A stretch of 64,000 nt of DNA, taken from the NCBI GenBank assembly GCA_019163375.1, contig JAFLKK010000004.1:372001-436000 (forward strand). The letters are read 5' to 3'. This DNA comes from Paludibacter sp. (GTDB lineage Bacteria; Bacteroidota; Bacteroidia; Bacteroidales; Paludibacteraceae). The translations under genes were made by a program, and so were the position numbers. Each line of letters begins with the position of its first letter. The first letter of the stretch is position 1. Of the stretch, positions 7,808-16,343 are shown one piece after another. The notes beneath the pieces are model-generated. The model was not told the DNA's origin, searched no databases, and worked only from the letters and a program-made list of their open reading frames with translations.

Positions 7808-8443
7808 TTAAGATGCAATCTCAGCTACTTTTCTAAGAGTATTCACACTTGTTCCTGTGATTTTTGCTACATTTCGTAAACTAATCCCTTTTCTTAGGAG
7901 TTTCAACTCTTCATTGTATTCAGCTTTCATTTGTTCGGCTGATTTTTTAAAGCCTTCTTTGCGCCCAACCTTGCCACCATTATTTCGAAAATTTGAATAT
8001 CCACTTTCCATACGTTGCTTAATAGTGGTTCTTTCCATACGGGCTACTTCTAAAAGAATTGTACAGAGAAATTGAGCCATTGGATTTATGCTCCCTTTTT
8101 CGTCAAGCGTTTCTATATTGTAGTTTTTTACAAAGAGGCAGATTTTTTCATCATTTAGGAGTTCAATCACCTTCAATGCTTCAAGTGTATTTCTTCCCAG
8201 GCGACTTATTTCAAGAACTAGAACTTTATCAACCTGATTTGATTTTACATACTCAATCATTTCCAAAATCTCTGGACGATCTTCATTTTTCTTAGCTCCT
8301 GAAATTTTGTTTGCAAATACTCTTACAATCTCCATATCATGTGTTGAGGCATATTCGGTCAATTCATTCACTTGTCTGTCAAAATCTTGAATTTGTGTAG
8401 AAACACGGGCGAGAATTACGGCTTTTTTCATATTGTCATTCAT
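7808..8443 (-). CDS. Serine recombinase (resolvase/invertase family)
   Basis: Small-serine-recombinase layout in 211 residues. The N-terminal catalytic domain (~1-145) starts KKAVILARVSTQIQDFDRQ; the Ser of ARVST is the expected nucleophile, and LVLEISRLGRNTLEAL carries the conserved Arg-rich block. ARMERTTIKQRMESG forms the linker helix. A C-terminal helix-turn-helix (GISLRNVAKITGTSVNTLRKV) binds DNA. Length and order match Tn3-type resolvases and Bacteroides plasmid recombinases. It probably resolves cointegrates or inverts DNA in the island. An alternative ATG at 8430 would shorten it by 4 residues. No transposase lies next to it. Confidence 0.92.
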   Translation of the reverse strand: MNDNMKKAVILARVSTQIQDFDRQVNELTEYASTHDMEIVRVFANKISGAKKNEDRPEILEMIEYVKSNQVDKVLVLEISRLGRNTLEALKVIELLNDEKICLFVKNYNIETLDEKGSINPMAQFLCTILLEVARMERTTIKQRMESGYSNFRNNGGKVGRKEGFKKSAEQMKAEYNEELKLLRKGISLRNVAKITGTSVNTLRKVAEIAS

Positions 8444-8520
8444 GTGTCAGTTAAATCTTGTTGCAGTTACAATACTTAATGCTAAGATCTGTAACATGAT
8501 ATATTGATTTAGTGGTGATA

Positions 8521-8703
8521 TTATTTAAAATTTGCTGGCTTATTCCAACCGTTAAGTTCGTACATTAATTCAAGTGCTTGCAACCGTCCGAATTTACATG
8601 AACTAAATCCTTCTACTTTTTCATTTGTATTTACATTCCATACGCCCCAGCCAGAACCGCTGCATCCTACTTCGTATTGTTTTGGTTTAAATGTTGTATT
8701 CAT
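8521..8703 (-). CDS. Small Gly/Trp-rich accessory protein
   Basis: A 60-residue soluble protein with a core (YEVGCSGSGWGVWNVNTNEKVEGF) reading like a short beta-hairpin unit, then a helix (KFGRLQALELMYELNGW). A TACCTTTG promoter element on the minus strand (8731-8738) lies 28 bp upstream of the ATG, which supports expression. It is divergent from the gene at 8843 across a region with three TGACATAT boxes. Function unknown; small proteins of this style are common on Bacteroidota plasmids and phages. Confidence 0.65.
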   Translation of the reverse strand: MNTTFKPKQYEVGCSGSGWGVWNVNTNEKVEGFSSCKFGRLQALELMYELNGWNKPANFK

Positions 8704-8730
8704 GCCGTTTTTTTGTTTTTGATTACCTTA

Positions 8731-8830
8731 CAAAGGTATGACATATATTCAATATATGACATATTTATGCGTTAATAAATATTAAATAAGTGACATATAA
8801 TTAATATGTGCAATATGTTTAATATATTTG
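8731..8830. promoter_or_regulatory. Divergent promoter region with repeated TGACATAT boxes
   Basis: TGACATAT occurs at 8739-8746, 8757-8764 and 8791-8798. The third box is part of a dyad acatat (8793-8798) / atatgt (8804-8809). A minus-strand TACCTTTG element (8731-8738) serves the gene ending at 8521. A plus-strand TATATTTG element (8823-8830) serves the gene at 8843. The first box overlaps the minus promoter, so a repressor could act there. Confidence 0.65.
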
Positions 8831-8842
8831 CATAAAAAAGAC

Positions 8843-9082
8843 ATGAAGAAAATTGAACGGACAGTTATTCATTTAGAGATCGCAGATGAACATTACTATT
8901 TTGGAAGTTTGGCGGCAATTTACACCAAATATGATCCTGAAGAAATTGGAATAGGATATGGTAGCTTGCGTAACTATGGACTATCAGATCTAAAACCATA
9001 TAAAAATTCAAAGTGTATTATAAGAAAAGGAGTGTTGAAAACAATTGAAAAAGGAGTTGTTAGTAAAGTTGCTTTCAAATAG
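8843..9082 (+). CDS. Small accessory protein, mobile-element type
   Basis: A 79-residue protein (MKKIERTVIHLEIADEHYYFG, then GIGYGSLRNYGLSDLKPY and a basic C-terminus). The ATG at 8843 is preferred over an in-frame TTG at 8828 because that TTG lies inside the TATATTTG promoter element. The pattern of a short strand-rich N-terminus followed by a basic C-terminus is common in small plasmid proteins of this phylum, and I cannot name the family. It starts 13 bp after the promoter element. The leucine-rich repeat gene follows 9 bp after its stop, so the two are likely co-transcribed from the TGACATAT region. Confidence 0.65.
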   Translation: MKKIERTVIHLEIADEHYYFGSLAAIYTKYDPEEIGIGYGSLRNYGLSDLKPYKNSKCIIRKGVLKTIEKGVVSKVAFK

Positions 9083-9091
9083 AGTGAAAAT

Positions 9092-10231
9092 ATGTTAGAT
9101 ACTGATGAAAAAAAATACTGGCATGATGTTTTTGGAGTTACATACAGTATAGATAAAAGTGTTTTGTTAAAAGCTGTTTGTGGTTTGCAAGATTATGAGG
9201 TTATTTCAGAATGTACCACGATTGCGAACTCGGCTTTTTCGGGTTTTGATGTTTCAGAAATAAAATTGCCGAATAGTGTCACTTTTATAGGTGCAGATGC
9301 CTTCTCTGGGTGTCGGTTGTTAAGATGTATCAAGCTTCCAAGCGGCTTAAGATCTATTGAAGATAGAACGTTTAAAGATTGTCGTTTGTTAACGTCTGTT
9401 GATATTCCAGCTACTGTTGGGAGGATTGGTGAAAGAGCTTTTTATAGGTGTGCTTCACTTGAATCTATTTCAATTCCTGAGTCTGTTAATATATTTGGAG
9501 GTGCATTTATTAATGGCTGCCTACAATTGGATAAGATATATTTTAATCAAGAGCTGGTCGAGATTGGAAGTGTTTTTCTATTTATTAAAAACAGTATTCT
9601 TATTAGCTCAATAATTAAACGAGCCTATGAAATAGTAGAGATTCCTAACAATGTTGAGATTATTGGAAATGGAGCTTTCTCTGGTGATAAAAATATTGGT
9701 AAAGTGATTTTGCATAATAATGTCTATAGATTGGAAGATTGGTCTTTTTATGGTTGTAGCAGAATATCTCAAACTATAATACTGCCTGATTCTATAACTT
9801 ATATAGGTAAGGGAGCCTTTATGGGGTGTGGAGGGCTAGAAAAAATCAATATGCCTAAAAATATAGAAATTATTAACGAAGGTGTATTTTCCAATTGCTG
9901 GGTGTTAGAGGATGTGCATTTATCAAATAAAGTTGTTGATATTGAGAAAAAGGCTTTCTATAAATGTTCTAGCTTAAGAAAGATCAACTTGCCAGAATCA
10001 CTTGAGATTATAGGTGAAGAATCTTTTGTGCAGTGTATACTACTAGAGGAGGTTACTATTCCAAACACTCTAAAAAGTATTGTAAATGGTGCGTTCTTTG
10101 GGTGTAAAAACTTAAAAGCAATTTTTATTAAGTCGGATAACATCAACTTCAAGTATTCAGAAACCCGTCTACCTGCATCTGTGCTTAAGATGGAAAGTAT
10201 ATTTTACAATGAGAACATTAGGATAATCTGA
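9092..10231 (+). CDS. BspA-type leucine-rich repeat protein
   Basis: In 379 residues there are about twelve LRR_5/BspA units of ~23 residues. Examples are 'IKLPNSVTFIGADAFSGCRLL', 'IKLPSGLRSIEDRTFKDC', 'VDIPATVGRIGERAFYRC' and 'VTIPNTLKSIVNGAFFGC'. The F-x-G/K/R-C ends and I-x-L/I-P starts are diagnostic. Members of this family are often surface or secreted adhesion-like proteins. This one has no signal peptide and no sorting domain, so it may be cytosolic or lie in the reading order of an element. A unit near 150-175 is degenerate (FINGCLQLDKIYFNQELVEIG). Last gene of the island before the tRNA-Leu junction. Confidence 0.9.
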   Translation: MLDTDEKKYWHDVFGVTYSIDKSVLLKAVCGLQDYEVISECTTIANSAFSGFDVSEIKLPNSVTFIGADAFSGCRLLRCIKLPSGLRSIEDRTFKDCRLLTSVDIPATVGRIGERAFYRCASLESISIPESVNIFGGAFINGCLQLDKIYFNQELVEIGSVFLFIKNSILISSIIKRAYEIVEIPNNVEIIGNGAFSGDKNIGKVILHNNVYRLEDWSFYGCSRISQTIILPDSITYIGKGAFMGCGGLEKINMPKNIEIINEGVFSNCWVLEDVHLSNKVVDIEKKAFYKCSSLRKINLPESLEIIGEESFVQCILLEEVTIPNTLKSIVNGAFFGCKNLKAIFIKSDNINFKYSETRLPASVLKMESIFYNENIRII

Positions 10232-10321
10232 TTAATAGATAAGAAAAGTATTAGCTGAATTATTTCTATTCTAAGATCAAAAAAAAGAATTGCGGGACAA
10301 TAGCGGGACGAATACTATATA

Positions 10322-10356
10322 AAAACCCTAACTGATTGAAAATCAATTAGGGTTTT
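10322..10356. terminator. Intrinsic terminator at the island/tRNA junction
   Basis: A 10-bp stem aaaaccctaa (10322-10331) / ttagggtttt (10347-10356) with a 15-nt centre. It sits between the leucine-rich repeat gene and the tRNA-Leu 3' end and can act in both directions. Confidence 0.75.
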
Positions 10357-10366
10357 ACTTTGAAAG

Positions 10367-10450
10367 TACCCAGAGCCGGGATCGAACCGGCATGGAAGTG
10401 AATCCACTGGTGTTTGAGACCAGCGCGTCTACCAATTCCGCCATCTGGGC
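10367..10450 (-). tRNA. tRNA-Leu (anticodon CAA)
   Basis: Reading the minus strand from 10450 gives a class II tRNA. It has acceptor gcccaga / tctgggt with a terminal G-U pair, a D-arm with GGTAGACGC, anticodon loop CTCAAAC (CAA), a short variable arm, T-loop TTCGATC and discriminator A. CCA is not encoded. A minus-strand TACTTTTG element at 10461-10468 lies just upstream. The 3' end points at the accessory island, the usual arrangement for integration at a tRNA gene. Confidence 0.95.
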
Positions 10451-10633
10451 GATTGCGGTGCAAAAGTACGCCTTTTTTTGGAATTTACAAACTATTATTC
10501 AATTAAAAACCGACATTTTTGAAATTAAAATAAGCCGGTAAAAACTGTAGTTTGCAAATTGCTTATAAACAATCTTTTAATTGTAGAAGGGCGATTTTAC
10601 TACTGAAAGATTTATTTAATCTTTCTCCCGAAT

Positions 10634-11797
10634 TTAGTTGTTTTGATTCCTTTGGGTTACAAAATCGTTGCGTTTACCGGCAAAAATATCGTAGCGGCAG
10701 TACCAACAATCCAGTGCCCCATTGAGTAAACGGATACGTTCGGTAGGTTTTAGTCCGATTTTGTCCAGACATTCGTCGTGCGAACTGATAACCCAAACGG
10801 TGTTCCCGGTGAATTTGTGCTTCATAGTAGTCCCTAACGCGGCGTATAAGCCATAAATATCGTCGGAGGTGATACGCTCGCCATACGGAGGGTTGGTTAC
10901 CACCATGCAGTTTGGAGCGGGTGCTTCGAGCTTTTGAATCGGCATTACGTCCAATTGGATATATTTGCTCAGCCCGGTGCTTTTTACATTTTGTTCGGCA
11001 ATTTTAATGGCGCGTGGCGAATTATCCGATCCGTAAATTTTAAAATCGAACGGACGCTCGTAGCTGTCGTCGTTATAAAGTGTATCGAAAAGTTCTTCTT
11101 CAAAATCGCTCCATTTTTCGAAGGCAAATGATGAACGATAAATGCCCGGTGGGATGTTTAGCGCTATCAGGGCTGCTTCGATAAGCAGTGTTCCCGAACC
11201 GCACATTGGATCAAGGAAATTCGATTGTCCGTTCCAACCCGCCATCAACAGCATACCGGCAGCCAGTGCTTCGTTTAGTGGAGCTTCGGTTTGAGCCACA
11301 CGGTAGCCACGTTTGTGAAGCGATTCGCCTGAACTATCGAGGGATAGTGTACATTTTTTATCGGCGATATGGATATTGATCATTAACTGCGGACCGTCAA
11401 GGCGTACGGATGGGCGACGATCGTATTTTTCCATAAACCAATCGGCAATGGCATCTTTTACACGGTAAGCAACAAATTTCGAGTGGCGAAACTCTTCCGA
11501 GAAAACAGTTGAGTCGATTGCAAACGTGCTGTCAACCGACATGTAGTCGCTCCAGTTCACCTTCTTCACTTCTTCGTATACTTCGTCGGGATTTGAAGCA
11601 TCGAAAGTCAGAATGGGCTTTAAGACACGTGATGCTGTCCGCAGGCACAAATTTGCTTTATACATTAAGGCTTTATCGCCGGTAAAACTTACTGCTCTTC
11701 GCTGAAGTTGCACATTGTTGGCACCGATATTTACTAATTCGGTAGCCAGTACTTCTTCTAATCCGCGAAAAGTTTTCGCTAACATTTCAAATTCCAT
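10634..11797 (-). CDS. THUMP-domain class I SAM-dependent RNA methyltransferase (RlmL-like)
   Basis: An N-terminal ferredoxin-like/THUMP region covers residues ~1-160. A Rossmann methyltransferase domain follows, with SAM-binding DPMCGSGTLLIEAALIA and the catalytic NPPYGERI. This matches the family that makes m2G2445 in 23S rRNA (N-terminal half of E. coli RlmKL). At 387 residues it equals the stand-alone RlmL-type proteins of Bacteroidota and lacks the RlmK half. The ATG at 11797 fits the N-terminal MEFEMLAKTFRGLEEVLATEL. Probably the last gene of a minus-strand run with cysE and the NadR-like gene. The exact rRNA target is inferred from the family. Confidence 0.9.
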   Translation of the reverse strand: MEFEMLAKTFRGLEEVLATELVNIGANNVQLQRRAVSFTGDKALMYKANLCLRTASRVLKPILTFDASNPDEVYEEVKKVNWSDYMSVDSTFAIDSTVFSEEFRHSKFVAYRVKDAIADWFMEKYDRRPSVRLDGPQLMINIHIADKKCTLSLDSSGESLHKRGYRVAQTEAPLNEALAAGMLLMAGWNGQSNFLDPMCGSGTLLIEAALIALNIPPGIYRSSFAFEKWSDFEEELFDTLYNDDSYERPFDFKIYGSDNSPRAIKIAEQNVKSTGLSKYIQLDVMPIQKLEAPAPNCMVVTNPPYGERITSDDIYGLYAALGTTMKHKFTGNTVWVISSHDECLDKIGLKPTERIRLLNGALDCWYCRYDIFAGKRNDFVTQRNQNN

Positions 11798-11863
11798 ATT
11801 TTTTCTTCTATCTACGGTTACCTGTTTGTGGTTACCTGTCTTTGTTTATTATGTGTGCAACAA

Positions 11864-12763
11864 TCACTTGTCTCCAAACGACTTGTCTATCTTTTTTTGT
11901 GCTAGTTTAGCTCCTGCCGGAACATCGGTGTCTATCCAAAGGTTACCGCCAATAACAGCGCCATCACCCACTTTAATGGTACCCAAAATGGTGGAGTTGG
12001 AGTAGATAATCACATTGTCGCCAATGCGTGGGTGGCGGCTAATGCCTTTGATGGGATTGCCATCTGCGTCTAATGGGAAACTCTTAGCTCCCAGTGTAAC
12101 TCCCTGGTACATTTTTACGTTTGTGCCGATAATGGCCGTTTCGCCAATCACTACACCTGTACCATGGTCGATGGTAAAGTAACTTCCAATGGTGGCGCCC
12201 GGATGAATGTCGATTCCGGTTTCGGAATGCGCCATTTCGGTAATGATACGCGGGATCAAAGGCACATCGAGTTGAAGTAAAGCATGTGCAATACGATAGT
12301 TACTAATAGCCCGAATGCTTGGATAACAGAATATTACTTCTCCAAAACTCTTTGCAGCCGGGTCGCCATTGTATGCTGCGATAACGTCAGTATGTAGTTT
12401 TTCTCTAATATCGGGTAGTTGGGTTACAAATGCAGTGGCAATGTCCTTCGATTTATTATCGATTTCATTGCAGGCGGTCGATTCGTCGGAGCTGGAGTTA
12501 AAGCACATGCCTGCCTTGATTTGCTGGGAGAGCAAAAGATGCAGGCGGTCGATGTTAACGCCTATATGGTAAAGCATGGTGTTGTTATTCACCCCCGCAT
12601 CGCCAAAGTAGCCAGGGAAAAGAATGGATCGGGACAGTTGTACAATTTCCTTGAGTACATCAATTGATGGCATTGGGTCATTTTTACCTTGTTTATGGCA
12701 AACGTCCTTGTAGCCTTCGCTTTGTGAAAGCTTTTTGATTGTATTTAGTAATTCGTTGTTCAT
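11864..12763 (-). CDS. cysE: Serine O-acetyltransferase
   Basis: Makes O-acetylserine from serine and acetyl-CoA, the entry step of cysteine synthesis. An N-terminal helical region (~1-165) is followed by a left-handed beta-helix of hexapeptide repeats. HSETGIDIHPGATIG, DHGTGVVIGETAIIG and MYQGVTLGAK carry the conserved active-site His residues and Asp-His-Gly. The protein has 299 residues, the long EpsC-like form usual in Bacteroidota. It starts 13 bp downstream of the NadR-like gene's stop, so translational coupling is likely. No sulfur genes adjoin it. Start chosen at the first ATG, which matches the usual helical N-terminus. Confidence 0.95.
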   Translation of the reverse strand: MNNELLNTIKKLSQSEGYKDVCHKQGKNDPMPSIDVLKEIVQLSRSILFPGYFGDAGVNNNTMLYHIGVNIDRLHLLLSQQIKAGMCFNSSSDESTACNEIDNKSKDIATAFVTQLPDIREKLHTDVIAAYNGDPAAKSFGEVIFCYPSIRAISNYRIAHALLQLDVPLIPRIITEMAHSETGIDIHPGATIGSYFTIDHGTGVVIGETAIIGTNVKMYQGVTLGAKSFPLDADGNPIKGISRHPRIGDNVIIYSNSTILGTIKVGDGAVIGGNLWIDTDVPAGAKLAQKKIDKSFGDK

Positions 12764-12776
12764 AATTAAAATAATA

Positions 12777-13298
12777 TTAGCTTTTAATAAAGCACAATGC
12801 TTTTAAGGCATTCTGAATTCGTTGCTGCCCGATTCCGGTTATGATCGAATATGGTTTTTTTAATTGTTCAATTTCTTTTTTGTACCAATTTAAAAAGAAC
12901 TCTCTATCATTGCCATGCTCTCTTACCGGATCAGGGATCCAGGGAAGATCGGGGGCGCAAAGCAAGTAATAATCAAAAAATCCGATGGCTAATTGTTCGT
13001 TCAAAAAATCGGGAACCCTACCGAATTTATATTCAAACCAAACTTTGGTGATAATCAACTCTGTATCGAAAAATACGTATCCGTTTTTTTCTGAGGAATT
13101 GGTCATGTATTTCTTTTCCTGTTCAATCTGCTTTTTTGCAATGGCGCACACATCATTGTAAGTGTAAGTGCCCGAAAGGTTTTCGACATATTCTCGTGCA
13201 TATTCAGGAATCCAGTCGGTATTGAAATGTTCAGCAAGACTTTTTGCCAATGAAGATTTTCCTGTCGATTCAGGGCCAAGAATGGCTACTTTTATCAT
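12777..13298 (-). CDS. NadR-like ATPase/nicotinamide riboside kinase domain protein
   Basis: Its 173 residues correspond to the ribosylnicotinamide kinase domain of NadR (AAA_28). The P-loop is GPESTGKSSLAK (residues ~8-19), followed by PEYAREYVENL, a second strand YVFFDTELIITKVWFEYKFG and a C-terminal helix with GIGQQRIQNALK. NadR phosphorylates nicotinamide riboside. The adenylyltransferase and HTH domains of the E. coli protein are absent, so this is the stand-alone kinase-like form; substrate is inferred. First gene of the run that continues into cysE and the RNA methyltransferase. Confidence 0.82.
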   Translation of the reverse strand: MIKVAILGPESTGKSSLAKSLAEHFNTDWIPEYAREYVENLSGTYTYNDVCAIAKKQIEQEKKYMTNSSEKNGYVFFDTELIITKVWFEYKFGRVPDFLNEQLAIGFFDYYLLCAPDLPWIPDPVREHGNDREFFLNWYKKEIEQLKKPYSIITGIGQQRIQNALKALCFIKS

Positions 13299-13384
13299 TC
13301 GTATGTAAAGAGTTTGTGCTGAAATGAGTGGTAACCGGTAATTATTAGTATAAAAAAATATTTCAACAGTTCAACAAATAACCT

Positions 13385-13392
13385 TATCTTTG
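13385..13392 (+). promoter_or_regulatory. Promoter element TATCTTTG for the PAP2 gene
   Basis: Matches the Bacteroidota -7 consensus TAnnTTTG and lies 13 bp upstream of the ATG at 13406. The upstream half-site is weak. Confidence 0.6.
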
Positions 13393-13405
13393 AAGCCAAA
13401 AAAAT

Positions 13406-14041
13406 ATGCGCAAATTTACGACAATTATTCTGCTTTGCAGTACATTTTCATTATTTACTACGCAAGTTTCGGCACAAAATGCAGATATAGACCTATTAAG
13501 GAGCATAAACGGTTCAAGTTCGCCTGTTCTAAGGCACTATTCTACCTTTATTTCAAGCACTACCACAGCAGTTGCTTTGTCTACTCCTGTGGTGATGGGT
13601 GTGGTGGCGTTGATTGAAAAAGATGATAATTTATTGAAGAATGCCATTTATGTGGGCGCAGCAATTGGTGTTGATGGGGTGATGACCTATTCGCTCAAAA
13701 AAGTAGTCAATCGCAATCGTCCGTATATTACATATCCTGATATCCATCCTGCTGCATTTGAAACATCCTATTCATTCCCATCCGGACATACATCGCTCGC
13801 TTTTGCGACTGTAACTGCTTTGAGTTTAAAATATCCTAAATGGTATGTTATAGCCCCGGGGTATTTTTGGGCTTGTTCGGTGGGTTATTCACGCCTCAAT
13901 CTGGGCGTTCATTATCCTTCTGATGTGCTGGGGGGAGCACTTCTGGGAGCCGGAAGTGCCTTTGTTACCTATAAAGTGAACGAATGGTTTTGGAAAAAGC
14001 GCGAGAACAAGAAACTAATCGGGTTGCAAACTTACTTGTAA
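13406..14041 (+). CDS. PAP2-family membrane phosphatase
   Basis: Acid-phosphatase fold (PAP2) protein of 211 residues with an N-terminal signal sequence (MRKFTTIILLCSTFSLFTTQVSA). The three catalytic motifs are all present. KKVVNRNRPY is motif 1, SYSFPSGHTS motif 2 with its His, and SVGYSRLNLGVHYPSDVLGG motif 3 with Arg and His. Family members dephosphorylate undecaprenyl pyrophosphate, phosphatidylglycerol phosphate or lipid A; the substrate cannot be told here. With the predicted signal peptide, the active site faces the periplasm. Stands alone between divergent and convergent neighbours. Confidence 0.9.
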   Translation: MRKFTTIILLCSTFSLFTTQVSAQNADIDLLRSINGSSSPVLRHYSTFISSTTTAVALSTPVVMGVVALIEKDDNLLKNAIYVGAAIGVDGVMTYSLKKVVNRNRPYITYPDIHPAAFETSYSFPSGHTSLAFATVTALSLKYPKWYVIAPGYFWACSVGYSRLNLGVHYPSDVLGGALLGAGSAFVTYKVNEWFWKKRENKKLIGLQTYL

Positions 14042-14090
14042 GTTGAAATCATATTTTTGACCCTGCTCAGCTCCTATGGGGTGAGTCACT

Positions 14091-15086
14091 TTAATTGGAT
14101 GCAGTACGACTCACACCTATAATTCGGGTTGGAAGAGCCGACTCGGTTAAGTTTTGATTGTATTTGTTCGTATCCCAACCCAACACATCTCCTGCATTGC
14201 CTGCATTCCACATATTGTTCAGTACACCGTTTTTGTTTGTAAAGTTAACCTCGTTGTCGGAAATCGTGTTAGCATAGGTGTCTATAGGATACTGTCTGTA
14301 GGCCGAAAGTCCCACATTGCTGAACGGTAGTTTTTTAGAGTAGATTTTATTGTTTTTGATGGTGATGTGATGTCCGCTTGCAATGGTAATGCCGTACTGT
14401 CCGGGATTGATAAGGATGTTGTCCTGCACAAGTATGTATGAACCACCCATATCGCCAGTCATAATGCCACCGCCCGAACCCGAAGGCCCTCCGCCGCGTA
14501 TCCAGTTGCCCATCACTTGAATGGGATCCTGTGCAGTGCCATTGCACATATACAGGCTTATTTCGTCTTCGGGGTGACTTTGTCCGAGAATATTTTCGCC
14601 GGTGTTGTAGTTGATGCAGTTGCCCGATCCATTTACATTCCCAAATTGAACCATTTGTCCACGCGGCATGGGTCCCAAAACGTTTTTCACGCTGTTGTAT
14701 GTTACTTTGATGCCGCTACCTACATCGGCTACCACGCCACTCTCTACTGAGTCCATGGTGCAGTTGGTAACGGTGATGTTGGTGCAGTTGTATAAGAATA
14801 CGCCTTCACCCTTTGAGGGTCCGAGTTTGCAATTTCTTATGGTGATGTTAGAGCAATTGGCTAGTTTGATGCAGTGTCCGCCCGGATTATTTATTTCCAA
14901 ATTGCTGATTACCTTATCACTGACGTTATTCCACGCTATTGGTGCTGAGGGTTGATAGGAGTTAGGCGATACCTGCACTTGGCTTTGAACAGGTACTGTA
15001 AGCTCTGTCATATCCGCATTTTGACAAGATGCAGAGCCTAAAGTGATGAATATGAATAGGATTGTGTGTAGGATGTTTTTTAGCAT
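14091..15086 (-). CDS. Right-handed parallel beta-helix lipoprotein
   Basis: A signal peptide with lipobox LGSASC at residues ~17-22 predicts an outer-membrane lipoprotein. Then come PbH1-type coils: 'CSNITIRNCKLG', 'NCTNITVTNCTMDS', 'GSGIKVTYNSVKNV', 'GGSYILVQDNILIN' and 'GHHITIKNNKIYSK'. This is the pectin-lyase-like fold seen in polysaccharide lyases and surface proteins; catalytic residues cannot be assigned. At 331 residues it is short for a lyase. The C-terminus lacks a type IX sorting domain. Single gene convergent with the PAP2 gene. Confidence 0.85.
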   Translation of the reverse strand: MLKNILHTILFIFITLGSASCQNADMTELTVPVQSQVQVSPNSYQPSAPIAWNNVSDKVISNLEINNPGGHCIKLANCSNITIRNCKLGPSKGEGVFLYNCTNITVTNCTMDSVESGVVADVGSGIKVTYNSVKNVLGPMPRGQMVQFGNVNGSGNCINYNTGENILGQSHPEDEISLYMCNGTAQDPIQVMGNWIRGGGPSGSGGGIMTGDMGGSYILVQDNILINPGQYGITIASGHHITIKNNKIYSKKLPFSNVGLSAYRQYPIDTYANTISDNEVNFTNKNGVLNNMWNAGNAGDVLGWDTNKYNQNLTESALPTRIIGVSRTASN

Positions 15087-15824
15087 ATTTTGTAATTATT
15101 ACAATTTTACTACACAAAGATACATATTGTTGCATATTTATCAGTGGTTCAATGCTTTGTAGCGTTTTGTGTAATACATGTAGCATTTATTGTTATATCG
15201 CCTCTTTTTGTTAATTCAATAGTCATTCCCTTTATTTGCATGCTTAAATCGGTTGCAACCGTACTCAGTTGTTTGCTAGGCATTTAAGACAGCGTCTAGC
15301 GGAGTCAATGCGCTGTTTTAGATCCGGTAGGAAACATAACTGCAATATTCTAACTATATTATTATAAGTGATTATTCTGGAAATTGATTTTTTTTATAAA
15401 ATTGCTGTTTGTCAGAAACTTAATGCTAAAAAATGCACAATTAATTTAATATTAATTAATATATATTATGTTTTTAAATATAGATGTTTAACTAAGATTA
15501 CTGAACATTTTGGAGTATATGCTTGAAGAACTGGACTAAATACTACAAGTAATTCTCCACTTTGCTGCAGAAATCCATTAGAATCACAGGTTCTTGTCAA
15601 CCAAACTCTTGTATTTCTCTGCTCACAATGAAATTACAGGGAGGTTATACTATATTAAATATGGGAGTTGATAATTATGGTTGGGATGCTGGTTCGTAAC
15701 TGTGAAAATAAGTAGTGTTGGGTGCAACATATTATACTAAATCTGCATCAATGTATTAATAAAGGCCGGAAATGTATGTCCTAATCAATTTGGCACAAGT
15801 TATAATTATCAAACAAACACTATT
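15087..15824. other. Intergenic region without a recognisable gene
   Basis: 738 bp. It has a 10-bp perfect palindrome ggttgcaacc (15251-15260) and a weak stem acagcg (15289-15294) / cgctgt (15311-15316). Between 15540 and 15720 the composition is protein-like, but all frames are broken by stops. It may be a decayed gene; I could not identify it. Confidence 0.4.
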
Positions 15825-16343
15825 ATGAAAGAAAAACTATGCATTCTCACCCTTCTATTCATGGGAGTACTACTCGGTTCGTGTGAAAACGATGATTTCA
15901 ATTATCAGAGCAATTTTGAAAAGAGTTACAAAGTGTGGTTGAGCTTTAAAAGCACCTCCGGAAATTCATATAGTTATAAGGTAACACAAGCTTCGGTGTT
16001 TGGTCCTGCATCGGAAACCACCATTACGGTTAACGATGGGAAGGTTACAGAGCGTCATTTTAAATATACTTCAACGGTGGGAATGATTAATGTGCCGTCT
16101 GATGTTCTGGAATGGGCTGAAAATGAGAACGGAATAGGTTTACATACATATGGAGCTGCTGCTTTGACCTTGGATCAGATATATGACAAGGCTCGAAGTG
16201 AATGGCTGATAAAAAGAGAAAATGCCAAAGTCTATCTGGAAACAAATAACAATGGTTTAATTTCGTCCTGCGGCTATCAGGAAGATGGGTGTATGGACGA
16301 TTGCTTTATAGGTATTCATATCAGTGATATAAAACCATTGTAA
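15825..16343 (+). CDS. DUF6174-like lipoprotein
   Basis: A 172-residue protein with a lipoprotein signal peptide (MKEKLCILTLLFMGVLLGSC; Cys about residue 20). The body has the DUF6174 features: a Trp-Leu-x-Phe strand (KVWLSFKSTSGNSYSYKVTQAS), a threonine-rich strand TTITVNDGKVTERHF, a helix with LDQIYDKARSEW, and a C-terminal strand after CGYQEDGCMDDC. The paired Cys at the end may form disulfides. The fold occurs in small periplasmic or lipoproteins of unknown function. Followed by a strong terminator at 16433-16477. Confidence 0.75.
   Translation: MKEKLCILTLLFMGVLLGSCENDDFNYQSNFEKSYKVWLSFKSTSGNSYSYKVTQASVFGPASETTITVNDGKVTERHFKYTSTVGMINVPSDVLEWAENENGIGLHTYGAAALTLDQIYDKARSEWLIKRENAKVYLETNNNGLISSCGYQEDGCMDDCFIGIHISDIKPL

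Noticed and set aside
8828-8842. TTG start for the gene at 8843
   Set aside because: The TTG lies within the TATATTTG promoter element, so it cannot be transcribed as a start codon.
15540-15720. Cys-rich peptide or RiPP precursor
   Set aside because: All frames are interrupted by stops and there is no modification enzyme nearby.
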